Part shown: positions 1 through 7,626 of the stretch, in pieces
How the letters are laid out: every line of letters starts with the position of its first letter
How positions within the stretch are numbered: position 1 is the first letter of the stretch
Source: Thiomargarita sp.
GTDB taxonomy: Bacteria; Pseudomonadota; Gammaproteobacteria; Beggiatoales; Beggiatoaceae
Length of the DNA: 39,793 bases
NCBI GenBank assembly: GCA_020721045.1
Contig: DYNN01000016.1
Location: forward strand, 1 to 39,793
Direction of reading: 5' to 3'
Notes under the pieces: generated by a model
Database searches by the model: none
Seen by the model: the letters and a program-made list of their open reading frames with translations, nothing else
What the model was told of the DNA's origin: nothing
Made by a program: the position numbers and the translations under genes

Positions 1-122
1 AACAGAAAGCGAATTATCAAATACATACATTTAAATATGTTTTTTGAAGCAGCGTGAACATTTACCATGAAGTTAAACAGGCGTAATTTCCCGTTACCAA
101 AACGGTTGTAATTAGCATGTAG

Positions 123-142
123 GTCGGAAACCCTTTTCCGAC
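123..142. terminator. Short perfect hairpin downstream of the flavin oxidase gene
   Basis: GTCGGAAA at 123-130 is the exact reverse complement of TTTCCGAC at 135-142, with a 4-base loop. It lies about 70 bp beyond the stop of the minus-strand gene at 214-1524. It could be a terminator or a copy of a small dispersed palindrome. There is no clear T-run, so the role is inferred. Confidence 0.4.
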
Positions 143-165
143 ATTTTAACCCGTGTAAGGCGTAA

Positions 166-200
166 TCTATAGGGCGCGTTAGCGTATTGCGCTCTATAGA
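166..200. terminator. Strong hairpin just past the stop of the flavin oxidase gene
   Basis: TCTATAGGGCGC at 166-177 pairs with GCGCTCTATAGA at 189-200; one of the twelve pairs is a G-A mismatch. It starts 13 bp beyond the stop codon of the minus-strand gene, where a terminator is expected. On the minus strand the stem is followed by only weakly T-rich sequence. The rest of 1-213 shows no gene. Confidence 0.45.
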
Positions 201-213
201 ACTGGCTAATTTA

Positions 214-1524
214 TCACTTTTTCATAACACGTCGCCAAAAATCAGAAGAAAAATGCGGATCGACGTACTGAGCAAAAGTTTCCCACTGTGGATAGTAACA
301 TTTAAAATGATGTGCTGATAAACGGGCATCTTTACAAGGATAAACTACACCACCCGCCGCATGAACTTTCTCATCTAAACGTGTAAGTAATTCAAATGTC
401 ACTGCATTTTTAATCGGAAAATCCAATGCTAACGTGATACCTTTGCGTGGAAATGAAAGCAATCCCGGAGATTTTATATCACCAAATGTTTTTAATACCG
501 CTAAAAATGAACTTAATCCAGATGCTGCAATAATTTGTAAAATATCTCTAATAACTCGATGATCTTCATAAGGAACAACAAATTGATATTGCAAAAAACC
601 GCGTTTACCATATAAGCGATTCCATTTTAAAACAGCATCAAGTGGATAAAAGAAAGGTTCATAATCGCTTAATTTAACAACACTTTCTTTAAATTGTTGG
701 TGATAATACAAAAAATTAAATGCCTTAACTGTCCAATGATTGAGTGCAAAACCGGGTAAATCTATTGGCATTGTCTTTTTACCGCTAGGAATATGCCATT
801 TTCTAGGAATTTCATCAGCATGAATATGATTGCCACGAAAAAAAATACCCCGTCCCAATTGCTCCCCTTGTGCAGTACAATCGACCCAAGACATCGTATA
901 TTCATAATTTTGATCAGATTCGGCAGATAAGCTAAAAAAGTCTTCTAAATTAGCAAATTTGATAGTTTCGATGTGCATGGCACGATGGGCAATTTTCTTT
1001 AAGCGAATTTCAGCCCAAGTAATCAAACCCGTCAATCCTAAACCACCGATTGTTGCATGATATAACTCTTTGTTTTGAATAGGAGAACAAATCAATCTTT
1101 CATTATTTGAACGCACTAATTCAAATTGTGTAACGTGTTGTCCAAAAGTGCCAGCGCGATGATGATTTTTACCATGCACATCGTTAGCAATTGCACCGCC
1201 TACTGTAACAAATTTGGTACCCGGTGTTGTTGGTAAAAACCAACCGTGTGGCACGCATAAAGCCAGAATTTCAGCCAAACTCACACCTGATTCACAAATT
1301 AAGACGCCTTGTTCTTGATCAAAATTGATAAAGTGATTCAACTGACGAGTGGGCAGAATAATACCCTGATGATTTAAACAAATATCCCCATAACTTCGCC
1401 CTAAACCAAAGGGTAGAAGCGGCAATTGTTCGATTGGCAAACTATCAAATTGCCATTGCAGTGGACGAGCAAATTGCGAAACTTTGGGAAAACGTCCCCA
1501 TGATTCGTACTTATTTGATGTCAT
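214..1524 (-). CDS. FAD-binding oxidoreductase, DprE1-like (decaprenylphosphoryl-ribose oxidase family)
   Basis: This is a 436-residue flavoprotein of the VAO/PCMH fold. The N-terminal FAD-binding half carries GLGRSYGD near residue 40 and VGGAIANDVHGKNHHRAG near 108-125. The second matches the DprE1-type segment in which a His covers the flavin. The C-terminal half ends in a stretch of the D-arabinono-lactone oxidase type. No signal peptide is visible, so it is probably cytoplasmic. In actinobacteria DprE1 oxidises a polyprenyl-phosphate ribose during arabinan synthesis. In Gram-negatives the substrate of such homologues is usually unknown, and an epimerase partner (DprE2) is not in view here. 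The gene stands alone. Family assignment is secure; the substrate is not. Confidence 0.8.
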   Translation of the reverse strand: MTSNKYESWGRFPKVSQFARPLQWQFDSLPIEQLPLLPFGLGRSYGDICLNHQGIILPTRQLNHFINFDQEQGVLICESGVSLAEILALCVPHGWFLPTTPGTKFVTVGGAIANDVHGKNHHRAGTFGQHVTQFELVRSNNERLICSPIQNKELYHATIGGLGLTGLITWAEIRLKKIAHRAMHIETIKFANLEDFFSLSAESDQNYEYTMSWVDCTAQGEQLGRGIFFRGNHIHADEIPRKWHIPSGKKTMPIDLPGFALNHWTVKAFNFLYYHQQFKESVVKLSDYEPFFYPLDAVLKWNRLYGKRGFLQYQFVVPYEDHRVIRDILQIIAASGLSSFLAVLKTFGDIKSPGLLSFPRKGITLALDFPIKNAVTFELLTRLDEKVHAAGGVVYPCKDARLSAHHFKCYYPQWETFAQYVDPHFSSDFWRRVMKK

Positions 1525-1695
1525 ACTTAATGTTACCGTGATAAATAATATGATTATAATTTCATTATAGAAACTGTAAGACTCTACATAAATAGTAACA
1601 TTATTCTGTAGAGAGCTCCTTCCGTTATTCTAAAACGTGCTGTTCTTAACGCTTTTATATCTATTTTAGTCTTTCTGTTACGTGTGCGCTTGGCT

Positions 1696-1830
1696 CAATA
1701 GCATTAAGTTAAGGAAATTTTGCTTTCCCCTTTACCAAAGGGGGATTGAGGGGGATTTTTTATATTTCAATTACTTAAATCCCCCCTGCCCCCTTTAAAA
1801 AAGGGGGAAACGCTTAACTTAATGGCATTG
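1696..1830. repeat. Palindromic MITE, copy 1 (135 bp), with 12-bp target duplication
   Basis: The ends are inverted repeats with consensus CAATRSCATTAAGTTAAG. Inside are two complementary purine/pyrimidine blocks (a CCCC-TTT-AAAGGGG stem and a GGGGGATT/AATCCCCC stem) around an AT-rich centre, so the whole element folds back on itself. GTGCGCTTGGCT occurs directly on both sides, at 1684-1695 and 1831-1842, as expected for a 12-bp target-site duplication. Near-identical copies lie at 9475-9609 and 18106-18243 in the opposite orientation. It encodes no protein and would need a transposase supplied elsewhere. Confidence 0.85.
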
Positions 1831-1925
1831 GTGCGCTTGGCTTCTAATACTTTGCACATTCACTCGATATTGCTTAAAATTTGACTATTAAAAAAGTCAC
1901 AGGGGATTTAAAGTTGATAAATATC

Positions 1926-2054
1926 ATGCGCTACGTGGTGGAGAGAACGTTTGGTGTTCTCAAGAGATATCATGATTTAGTTAAAGCGAAGTACATGATA
2001 ATTAAGAGAAATCAAGCGCGCTTGACGATAAGCAGTATTGCGCATAAAGAGTAA
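1926..2054 (+). pseudogene. IS5-family transposase C-terminal remnant
   Basis: An open segment of 42 codons reads RYVVERTFGVLKRYHDLV followed by KAKYMIIKRNQARLTI. This fits the C-terminal segment of IS5-type DDE transposases, with the catalytic Glu in the ERTFG stretch and the downstream pattern R-F-K-A-[RK]-Y-LLKN. The catalytic Asp residues and the entire N-terminal portion are missing, and no full-length frame exists upstream. It is a decayed insertion-sequence fragment and cannot be active. A neighbouring inverted repeat may be what is left of its end. Confidence 0.7.
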
Positions 2055-2062
2055 TTTTTCTC

Positions 2063-2185
2063 TGAGAAACTTTTGCACGAATCAGTTGTAATTTTGTCAA
2101 AATTTTAGTAAAAACAATCAATTGCGATATTTTTACTAACTAATTGTAATATAACAAATTGTGCTTACTCGTGCAAAGGTCTTTA
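2063..2185. repeat. Imperfect long inverted repeat beside the transposase remnant
   Basis: TTTGCACGA at 2072-2080 is matched by TCGTGCAAA at 2169-2177. Between them the arms continue to match with gaps towards the perfect inner stem at 2105-2139. The outer ends look like insertion-sequence terminal repeats (CTTTTGCACGA and its complement). I infer either a small MITE or the right end of the IS5-type element that left the adjacent transposase fragment. Confidence 0.5.
2105..2139 (-). terminator. Stem-loop downstream of proS
   Basis: TTAGTAAAAA at 2105-2114 is the exact reverse complement of TTTTTACTAA at 2130-2139, with a 15-base loop. It lies 60 bp beyond the proS stop codon on the minus strand. 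The stem is AT-rich and weak, so it may also just be the centre of the larger inverted repeat. Confidence 0.4.
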
Positions 2186-2199
2186 ATTGATAAATCCCT

Positions 2200-3918
2200 T
2201 TATTTTTCACTGTTAATTTTGCCAATAATTATATTAACAACTTGATCCAAAGCGAGCAATTGCGTATCTTTGTCTTGTCGTCCTTTGTATTCAATTTGCC
2301 CTTCATCTAAACCACGTTCTCCCAACACTAATCGATGTGGAATGCCGATCAATTCTATGTCAGCAAACATAACGCCGGGACGTTCTTTACGATCATCAAG
2401 TAACACATCGACTCCAGCAGCTTGAAATTGTTGATATAAATTTTCAACGACTTCTTGTAATCGTATCGATTTATGCATGTTCATTGGTAGAATTGCTACT
2501 TCAAATGGGGTGATTGCTGTGGGGAAAATAATGCCTTGTTCGTCATGATTTTGTTCAATCGCAGCGGCAACTACACGTGATACTCCAATCCCATAACAGC
2601 CCATGGTTAAAGTGACAGAGCGTCCTTGTTCGTCCAACACCGCGGTTTGCATGGCATGACTATATTTGTCGCCTAATTGGAAAATATGTCCTACTTCAAT
2701 GCCACGTGTCACTACTAACGTTCCTTTACCATCTGGACTGGGATCGCCAGTTTCTGCATTGCGTAAATCAACTTTGTGTGGTTCGGGTAAATCACGTCCC
2801 CAATTGACTCCGACTAAATGTTGTCCTTCTTTATTGGCACCACAAACAAAATCAGTAACTTGTGTTGCTGCATAATCAACTAATACCGGAATATTTAAAC
2901 TTATTGGACCAATAGAGCCAATATCACAGCCGATTACAGCACGAATTTGTTCAGCACTGGCAAAGGTCAGCGGACTTGCAACTTTTGGATGTTTTGCTGC
3001 TTTAATTACGTTTAAACTGTGATCACCGCGTAGGACCAGTGCCACTAAGCTGTCATTTTCTCCGATAACAATAAGGGTTTTTAAGCATTGTTGAGGAGAA
3101 ACACGTAAAAATTTGGCAACTTCTTCAATGGTGTGTTGATCGGGTGTATTTACCATTGCTAAACTGGGCGTCGTGGGTTTTAGACGTTCTTCGCTAGGTG
3201 CCGGTAATTCAACCATTTCTACATTGGCGGCGTAATCACTTTCGGTGCTATATGCAATGGCATCTTCACCAGAATCAGCCAATACGTGAAATTCATGCGA
3301 ACGATTGCCACCAATATTGCCAGAATCGGCAACAACGGGACGAAAAGTTAAGCCTAAACGAGAAAAAATCCGCTGATAAGTTTCATACATCACTTGGTAA
3401 GTTTCTTGTAAAGATTCTTCTGTTAAATGAAAGGAGTAAGCGTCTTTCATTAAAAATTCACGTGCGCGCATCACTCCAAAACGGGGACGAATTTCATCAC
3501 GAAACTTGGTCTGAATTTGATAAAAGTTAGCTGGAAGTTGCTTGTAACTGCGAATTTCTCGTCGGATTAAGTCAGTAATAATTTCTTCATGCGTGGGACC
3601 GAAACAAAATTCTCGTTGGTGTCGATCGGTAATACGCAATAATTCGGGACCGTATTGTTCCCAACGCTTTGATTCTTGCCATAATTCTGCTGGTTGAATC
3701 GCGGGCATTAATACTTCTTGCGCACCTGAGCGATCCATTTCTTCACGCACAATATTTTCTACTTTACGCAAAACGCGCAGACCCAGCGGCAACCATGTGT
3801 ATAAACCGGCTGCTAATTTGCGTATCATACCGGCACGTAGCATTAATTGATGACTGATGACTTCAGCGTCAGCGGGTGTTTCTCTAAGAGTTGATAATAA
3901 AAAACGAGAGGTACGCAT
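2200..3918 (-). CDS. proS: Prolyl-tRNA synthetase (bacterial type, with editing domain)
   Basis: ProS charges tRNA-Pro with proline in the cytoplasm. The 572 residues match the usual bacterial length. Class II motif 2 is visible in [18 protein letters not shown] near residues 141-158, and motif 3 in [14 protein letters not shown] in the region of residues 445-460. Between them, about residues 225-395, sits the inserted YbaK-like domain that hydrolyses mischarged Ala-tRNA-Pro. The C-terminal anticodon-binding domain follows, with [18 protein letters not shown]. The gene is monocistronic, transcribed away from the slipin gene across a 257-bp gap, and followed by a stem-loop. Nothing appears damaged. 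Confidence 0.97.
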   Translation of the reverse strand: MRTSRFLLSTLRETPADAEVISHQLMLRAGMIRKLAAGLYTWLPLGLRVLRKVENIVREEMDRSGAQEVLMPAIQPAELWQESKRWEQYGPELLRITDRHQREFCFGPTHEEIITDLIRREIRSYKQLPANFYQIQTKFRDEIRPRFGVMRAREFLMKDAYSFHLTEESLQETYQVMYETYQRIFSRLGLTFRPVVADSGNIGGNRSHEFHVLADSGEDAIAYSTESDYAANVEMVELPAPSEERLKPTTPSLAMVNTPDQHTIEEVAKFLRVSPQQCLKTLIVIGENDSLVALVLRGDHSLNVIKAAKHPKVASPLTFASAEQIRAVIGCDIGSIGPISLNIPVLVDYAATQVTDFVCGANKEGQHLVGVNWGRDLPEPHKVDLRNAETGDPSPDGKGTLVVTRGIEVGHIFQLGDKYSHAMQTAVLDEQGRSVTLTMGCYGIGVSRVVAAAIEQNHDEQGIIFPTAITPFEVAILPMNMHKSIRLQEVVENLYQQFQAAGVDVLLDDRKERPGVMFADIELIGIPHRLVLGERGLDEGQIEYKGRQDKDTQLLALDQVVNIIIGKINSEK

Positions 3919-4175
3919 GAATTCAATGCCTTTTGAATAGAGTGTGTGAACGTTGGTCGTTAGAATTTAAAAATTATCTTAAGCTAAGCCACAGCGGTGC
4001 TGTATCGCTTTTACCCATCTCTTGTGGTATTCTTTGTGTTGTGGACAGTGCATTATTTTAATGGTCTATTTTATCACTTAATGTTCATTTTAACTACTTT
4101 GCCTACTTTTTTCCTGCAAATACCTTCTTTTTGATAAAAATCTATCTAAAATTATTTTAACAAGGACGCATCAAT

Positions 4176-5102
4176 ATGTTTGATAATCTTATTTATTATT
4201 TTGGAATTATGGCATTATTCATTTTACTTTACACTATTTTTTGCCTATTACGAGAATATGAAAGAGGTGTTTTTTTCTTTTTAGGACGTTATCAAGGTAT
4301 TAGAGGTCCGGGTGTTGTGATCGTAATTCCTTTTATTCAACAAATGGCTAAAGTTGATTTACGCACAGTAGTGATGGATGTGCCCAGCCAAGATATTATT
4401 TCGCGTGACAATGTGTTAGTTAAAGTCGATGCTGTGATTTATTTTCGGATCGTTGAACCTGATAAAGCGGTGATTCAAGTTGAAAATTATCACCAAGCCA
4501 CTAATCAACTTGCGCAAACCACGTTACGTTCTGTATTGGGTCGTCACTCGTTAGATGAAATATTATCTGAACGTAATCAATTAAATACAAATATACAGCA
4601 ACTGCTAGATAAACAAACAGATGTGTGGGGTGTCAAAATTGCTAAAGTAGAAATTAAACACATTGATTTGGATGAAGCTATGATTCGGGCAATGACACGT
4701 CAAGCCGAAGCTGAACGTGAATGTCGGGCGAAGATGACTCATGCCACTAGTGAATTAGAAGCTGCTGAAAAACTTGTGCAAGCAGCCAATACCATGGCAA
4801 AACAACCACAAGCATTACAACTACGCTATTTACAAACGATGAGTGATATTGCTAGTAAAGATAAAAGTCACACGGTTATTTTTCCGATCCCCATTGATTT
4901 ACTATTACCTTTTCAACGAAAATTGATCCAATCAATGGCATCAACCCAAAAAACTACACCACCGTCTACTCCCACACCTGCTCCCAAAAACGAACCACTT
5001 GTTACCTCTACCACGGCATCAACACCGCCTGTACTTGCTAAAAAACCGCTTAATGTTAATAAAAAGAAAAGAAAATTTGCGGTTTATGCTGGATTTAAAT
5101 AA
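4176..5102 (+). CDS. Slipin/stomatin-like SPFH (band 7) membrane protein
   Basis: This 308-residue protein has an N-terminal membrane segment (about residues 7-25) followed at once by an SPFH domain to about residue 210. The diagnostic slipin sequences are YERGVFFFLGRYQGIRGPG, DVPSQDIISRDNV and ALQLRYLQT. Slipins form oligomeric rings on membranes and are linked to membrane microdomains and protease partners. The last 60 residues are unusual: a Pro/Thr/Ser-rich stretch (about 250-285) and a very basic tail with KKKRK, which I cannot assign. A good ribosome-binding site (AAGGAC) precedes the ATG. No NfeD partner gene is adjacent, so its specific role is open. Confidence 0.88.
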   Translation: MFDNLIYYFGIMALFILLYTIFCLLREYERGVFFFLGRYQGIRGPGVVIVIPFIQQMAKVDLRTVVMDVPSQDIISRDNVLVKVDAVIYFRIVEPDKAVIQVENYHQATNQLAQTTLRSVLGRHSLDEILSERNQLNTNIQQLLDKQTDVWGVKIAKVEIKHIDLDEAMIRAMTRQAEAERECRAKMTHATSELEAAEKLVQAANTMAKQPQALQLRYLQTMSDIASKDKSHTVIFPIPIDLLLPFQRKLIQSMASTQKTTPPSTPTPAPKNEPLVTSTTASTPPVLAKKPLNVNKKKRKFAVYAGFK

Positions 5103-5160
5103 TTTAGAACTCACGCATTTGTGAACAATCTCAAGATAGTAAGAAACCACTCGATAAGAT

Positions 5161-5273
5161 CAATGTCATTAAGTTAAGGAAAAATTGGGTGGGGTGCATA
5201 AGCGAAGTGTCATGCACCAAGAAGTGTGAAAGTTCCAAAAATCGGTGTATGACGCTGCGCTTATACACCCTAC
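5161..5273. repeat. Chimeric repeat: a lone MITE end joined to a 30-bp inverted repeat
   Basis: 5161-5183 begins CAATGTCATTAAGTTAAGG, the same terminal repeat as the three MITEs in this window, but no matching right end follows. Instead there are two 30-bp arms, 5189-5218 and 5244-5273, which are inverted copies of each other with a few mismatches. Each arm is itself nearly palindromic (GTGCATAAGCG with a mirrored GTCATGCAC). The spacer is 25 bp. It sits between the slipin gene and the ars promoter and could end slipin transcripts. Confidence 0.65.
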
Positions 5274-5325
5274 AAGCTACAAAATTTTGTCTGCGTAAGG
5301 TGAGTGAATAACTATAAATCTCGTG

Positions 5326-5365
5326 TTGACATCACAATATTAAATTAGTTATTATATTTGAATAT
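5326..5365 (+). promoter_or_regulatory. ars operon promoter with overlapping operator-like dyad
   Basis: A consensus -35 TTGACA (5326-5331) is followed after 18 bp by TATTAT (5350-5355). The dyad ATATTTGAATAT (5354-5365) overlaps the -10 box and the expected start of transcription, where an ArsR dimer would block RNA polymerase. The arsR ATG lies at 5394. Promoter elements are seen directly; the operator assignment is inferred from position and symmetry. Confidence 0.6.
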
Positions 5366-5393
5366 CCACATATACGGTAATTCACATTAACAC

Positions 5394-5723
5394 ATGAACG
5401 AATTTTTTAAAATATTAGCAGATGAAACGAGATTAAGATGTTTAGTGCTATTAGCAACACATCAAGAATTGTGTGTTTGTGAATTGAGCCACGCTTTACA
5501 ATTACCACAATCAAAAATATCTCGTCATTTGTCTATCATGAGGCTACATAAAATTATCTTACAACGGCGGGTAGAACAATGGATATTTTATTCCATGAAT
5601 CCTGTGTTACCGCAATGGCAAACACAAATCATTCAACTGTGCGTTAATGAAACAAAAAATCAGTTAGAACAAGATAATCAACGCTTACAAGATATGGAAA
5701 ATCGTCCCTACTGTCATGTTTAA
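5394..5723 (+). CDS. arsR: Arsenic-responsive ArsR-family repressor
   Basis: This 109-residue winged-helix protein of the ArsR/SmtB family is expected to repress the operon it starts and to release DNA when arsenite binds. The metalloid site ELCVCEL (Cys27 and Cys29) lies in the alpha3 helix as in classical ArsR, and Cys16 could give a third thiolate. The recognition helix follows in QLPQSKISRHLSIMRL. The C-terminal quarter is rich in Gln and Asn. Genes for an arsenite exporter and arsenate reductase follow with 43-bp and 9-bp gaps. No strong ribosome-binding site precedes the ATG, which may keep repressor synthesis low. Confidence 0.92.
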   Translation: MNEFFKILADETRLRCLVLLATHQELCVCELSHALQLPQSKISRHLSIMRLHKIILQRRVEQWIFYSMNPVLPQWQTQIIQLCVNETKNQLEQDNQRLQDMENRPYCHV

Positions 5724-5766
5724 CAGAGTTGAAACTTCAATAAAAATTAATTAGTAGAGTATATTC

Positions 5767-6840
5767 ATGAGCATACAATGTGAAATTACAGCCACTCGCC
5801 ATACTGATCCATTGGGTTTATTTGGACGTTATTTAACAATATGGGTTTTTCTGTGTATTGTGATCGGCATTATTTTGGGAAATTTTTTACCAAAACTATT
5901 TGAATTTATTAGTCAATTAGAAATTTATCACATTAACTTAGTTGTGGCGGTACTCATCTGGATTATGATTTATCCCATGATGGTTAATGTTGATTTTAAT
6001 TCACTCAAACATATCGGCGAACGTCCCAAAGGGCTTATCATTACCTCAGTCACTAATTGGTTAGTTAAACCTTTTACCATGGCTTTGTTAGGATGGCTAT
6101 TTTTTGAAATACTTTTCCGTCAATGGATTGAACCCCAAACAGCTAAAGAATACATCGCCGGTATGATTTTACTGGGTTCAGCACCTTGTACCGCAATGGT
6201 TTTTGTGTGGAGCCAACTAACGCGTGGCGATGCAACTTATACCTTAGTACAAGTGTCATTAAATGATATTATCATGATCTTTGCTTACGCACCGATTGTT
6301 GCACTTTTAATGGGAATTAGCGATGTTCCAATTCCTTGGGAAACCTTACTTTTATCAATCAGTCTGTACGTAGTGATTCCTCTATTGGCTGGTTATTTCA
6401 CACGTCTTTTCTTGTTAAAACGAGGTGGTGAAAGACAAATTTCCCAATTCACGGATCGTCTGAAAATTTGGACTATTTTGGGTTTATTATTGACTGTAGT
6501 CTTACTCTTTGGATTTCAAGGAGCAACTATTTTAGCGCAACCGGTTATTATTGTTTTAATTGCAATTCCGCTTATTATTCAAAGTTTAGGCGTTGCCTTT
6601 CTCGCCTATTTTTGGGCGTATCAATGGAAAGTACCGATAGAAATTGCGGGACCAGTGGCTTTAATTGGTTCATCAAACTTTTTTGAATTAGCGGTTGCTG
6701 TAGCAATCAGTTTATTTGGTTTGCATTCCGGTGCAGCATTAGCAACAGTGGTCGGTGTATTAGTAGAAGTCCCTGTTATGTTATTGATCGTGAAAATTAT
6801 TAACAATACTCATAATTGGTTTAACTCATCACCAAAGTAG
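5767..6840 (+). CDS. acr3: Arsenite efflux permease, ACR3 family
   Basis: This 357-residue inner-membrane protein with about ten hydrophobic helices exports arsenite using the proton gradient. The family signature [16 protein letters not shown] around residues 136-151 contains the conserved essential cysteine (Cys141 here). A second conserved stretch, [20 protein letters not shown], lies near residues 295-315. Length and helix pattern are normal. It is the second gene of the ars operon. ACR3 is unrelated in sequence to ArsB, so the product should not be called ArsB even if some databases use arsB as the symbol. Confidence 0.95.
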   Translation: MSIQCEITATRHTDPLGLFGRYLTIWVFLCIVIGIILGNFLPKLFEFISQLEIYHINLVVAVLIWIMIYPMMVNVDFNSLKHIGERPKGLIITSVTNWLVKPFTMALLGWLFFEILFRQWIEPQTAKEYIAGMILLGSAPCTAMVFVWSQLTRGDATYTLVQVSLNDIIMIFAYAPIVALLMGISDVPIPWETLLLSISLYVVIPLLAGYFTRLFLLKRGGERQISQFTDRLKIWTILGLLLTVVLLFGFQGATILAQPVIIVLIAIPLIIQSLGVAFLAYFWAYQWKVPIEIAGPVALIGSSNFFELAVAVAISLFGLHSGAALATVVGVLVEVPVMLLIVKIINNTHNWFNSSPK

Positions 6841-6849
6841 AGAATTTCT

Positions 6850-7239
6850 ATGAAAAAAGTCTTATTTGTCTGTGTAGAGAATTCCTGTAGAAGTCAGATG
6901 GCAGAAGCATTTGGTAAAATACATGGTAAAGAAATAGTGGAATGTTACAGCGCAGGTTCTCGTGCTTCTGGCAAAGTGAATGAAAAAGCCATTAAATCCA
7001 TGCAAGCTATTGGCTATGATTTAAATACTCATGTTTCAAAATCACTCAATGAAGTGCCTAACGAAAAATATGATTTTGCAATTACGATGGGTTGTGGTGA
7101 TGAATGTCCCTTTGTGATCGCAGAACAAAGAGTAGATTGGGGAATTCCCGATCCAAAACACATGGATGAAGCTGAATTTGCTCAAGTCAGAGATATGATT
7201 GAACAGAAAGTATTGGCATTAGTCAACGAACTGTCTTGA
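6850..7239 (+). CDS. arsC: Arsenate reductase, low-molecular-weight phosphatase type
   Basis: ArsC reduces arsenate to arsenite, which ACR3 then exports. The 129-residue protein has the phosphatase-like P-loop CVENSCRS with nucleophile Cys8, plus Cys13 and Arg14. The general acid region WGIPDPKH is near residue 97-104. A second cysteine pair lies in MGCGDECPF (Cys82 and Cys86), consistent with an intramolecular disulfide cascade recycled by thioredoxin. The spacing differs from the Cys82/Cys89 pair of the staphylococcal enzyme. It ends the arsR-acr3-arsC operon; the next element downstream is a separate riboswitch promoter. Confidence 0.93.
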   Translation: MKKVLFVCVENSCRSQMAEAFGKIHGKEIVECYSAGSRASGKVNEKAIKSMQAIGYDLNTHVSKSLNEVPNEKYDFAITMGCGDECPFVIAEQRVDWGIPDPKHMDEAEFAQVRDMIEQKVLALVNELS

Positions 7240-7325
7240 TTAATATAGGACTTACGCATAATCTAAAATCATAGATTGAGATATTTTTTGCTGAGAATAA
7301 AGTTATCGTGGTGATAAAAAATACC

Positions 7326-7354
7326 TTGACTTGATAGCAAAAACTGCGTTAAAT
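7326..7354 (+). promoter_or_regulatory. Sigma-70-type promoter of the cobalamin riboswitch and btuB
   Basis: TTGACT (7326-7331) and TTAAAT (7349-7354) are separated by 17 bp. The predicted transcript would start around 7361, just before the first strand of the riboswitch P1 stem at 7364, so promoter and aptamer positions support each other. Confidence 0.55.
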
Positions 7355-7363
7355 AGCCAACTT

Positions 7364-7540
7364 CTTGTTAAGGTGTTGATTCTAATCAATCAAGTAAACG
7401 GGAAGTTGATGCAAACTCAACACTGCCCCCGCAACGGTAAATAAGGCAAAGTTAATCACTTAAGTCACTGTATATAATACGGGAAGACGATTAACATGGT
7501 GTAAACCAACTTATGAGTCCGGAGACCGACCTTAGACAAG
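7364..7540 (+). promoter_or_regulatory. Cobalamin (B12) riboswitch aptamer
   Basis: The conserved core is visible: ACTGCCCCCGCAACGGTA at about 7421-7438 and the B12 box GAGTCCGGAGACCGACC at 7515-7531. Stem P1 can be drawn from CTTGT plus TAAGGT (7364-7374) pairing with ACCTTA (7529-7534) and ACAAG (7536-7540), with G7535 bulged. The arm GTTGATGCAAACTCAAC forms an internal hairpin. The aptamer precedes a B12-receptor-like gene, the commonest target of this class. Binding of adenosyl- or methylcobalamin should reduce expression. Confidence 0.93.
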
Positions 7541-7551
7541 TTACTCACGGT

Positions 7552-7603
7552 TGCGGAGGGCGATTAGTGAACACACTTGTCTCCTAACCTCTGCACATTT
7601 TTT
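7552..7603 (+). terminator. Riboswitch-controlled intrinsic terminator
   Basis: TGCGGAGG (7552-7559) pairs with CCTCTGCA (7588-7595), with one G-U pair, and six T residues follow at 7598-7603. A competing antiterminator can form between GACAAGT (7535-7541) and ACTTGTC (7575-7581), helped by TCAC/GTGA. It encloses the 5' arm of the terminator, and its left strand is also the right strand of aptamer P1. Ligand-stabilised P1 would therefore permit termination before btuB. Confidence 0.75.
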
Positions 7604-7626
7604 CTTGTGTTTTAGAGGAATTTCTT

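Larger units (their letters stand above)
1525..2199. other. Repeat-rich intergenic region without an intact gene
   Basis: This 675-bp gap holds, in order: 170 bp of AT-rich upstream sequence for the flavin oxidase gene, a 135-bp palindromic MITE, an IS5-type transposase C-terminal remnant, and an imperfect inverted repeat that includes a terminator-like stem for proS. It appears to be a landing site for mobile sequence. I found no tRNA or other RNA gene in it. Confidence 0.7.

Noticed and set aside
1696-1830. CRISPR array or ordinary terminator
   Set aside because: The repeated C/G blocks are two arms of one fold-back element with target duplication, not regularly spaced direct repeats, and it does not follow a gene end closely.
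5767-6840. ArsB-type arsenite pump
   Set aside because: The sequence has the ACR3 signature [11 protein letters not shown] and ten-helix pattern, which ArsB lacks.
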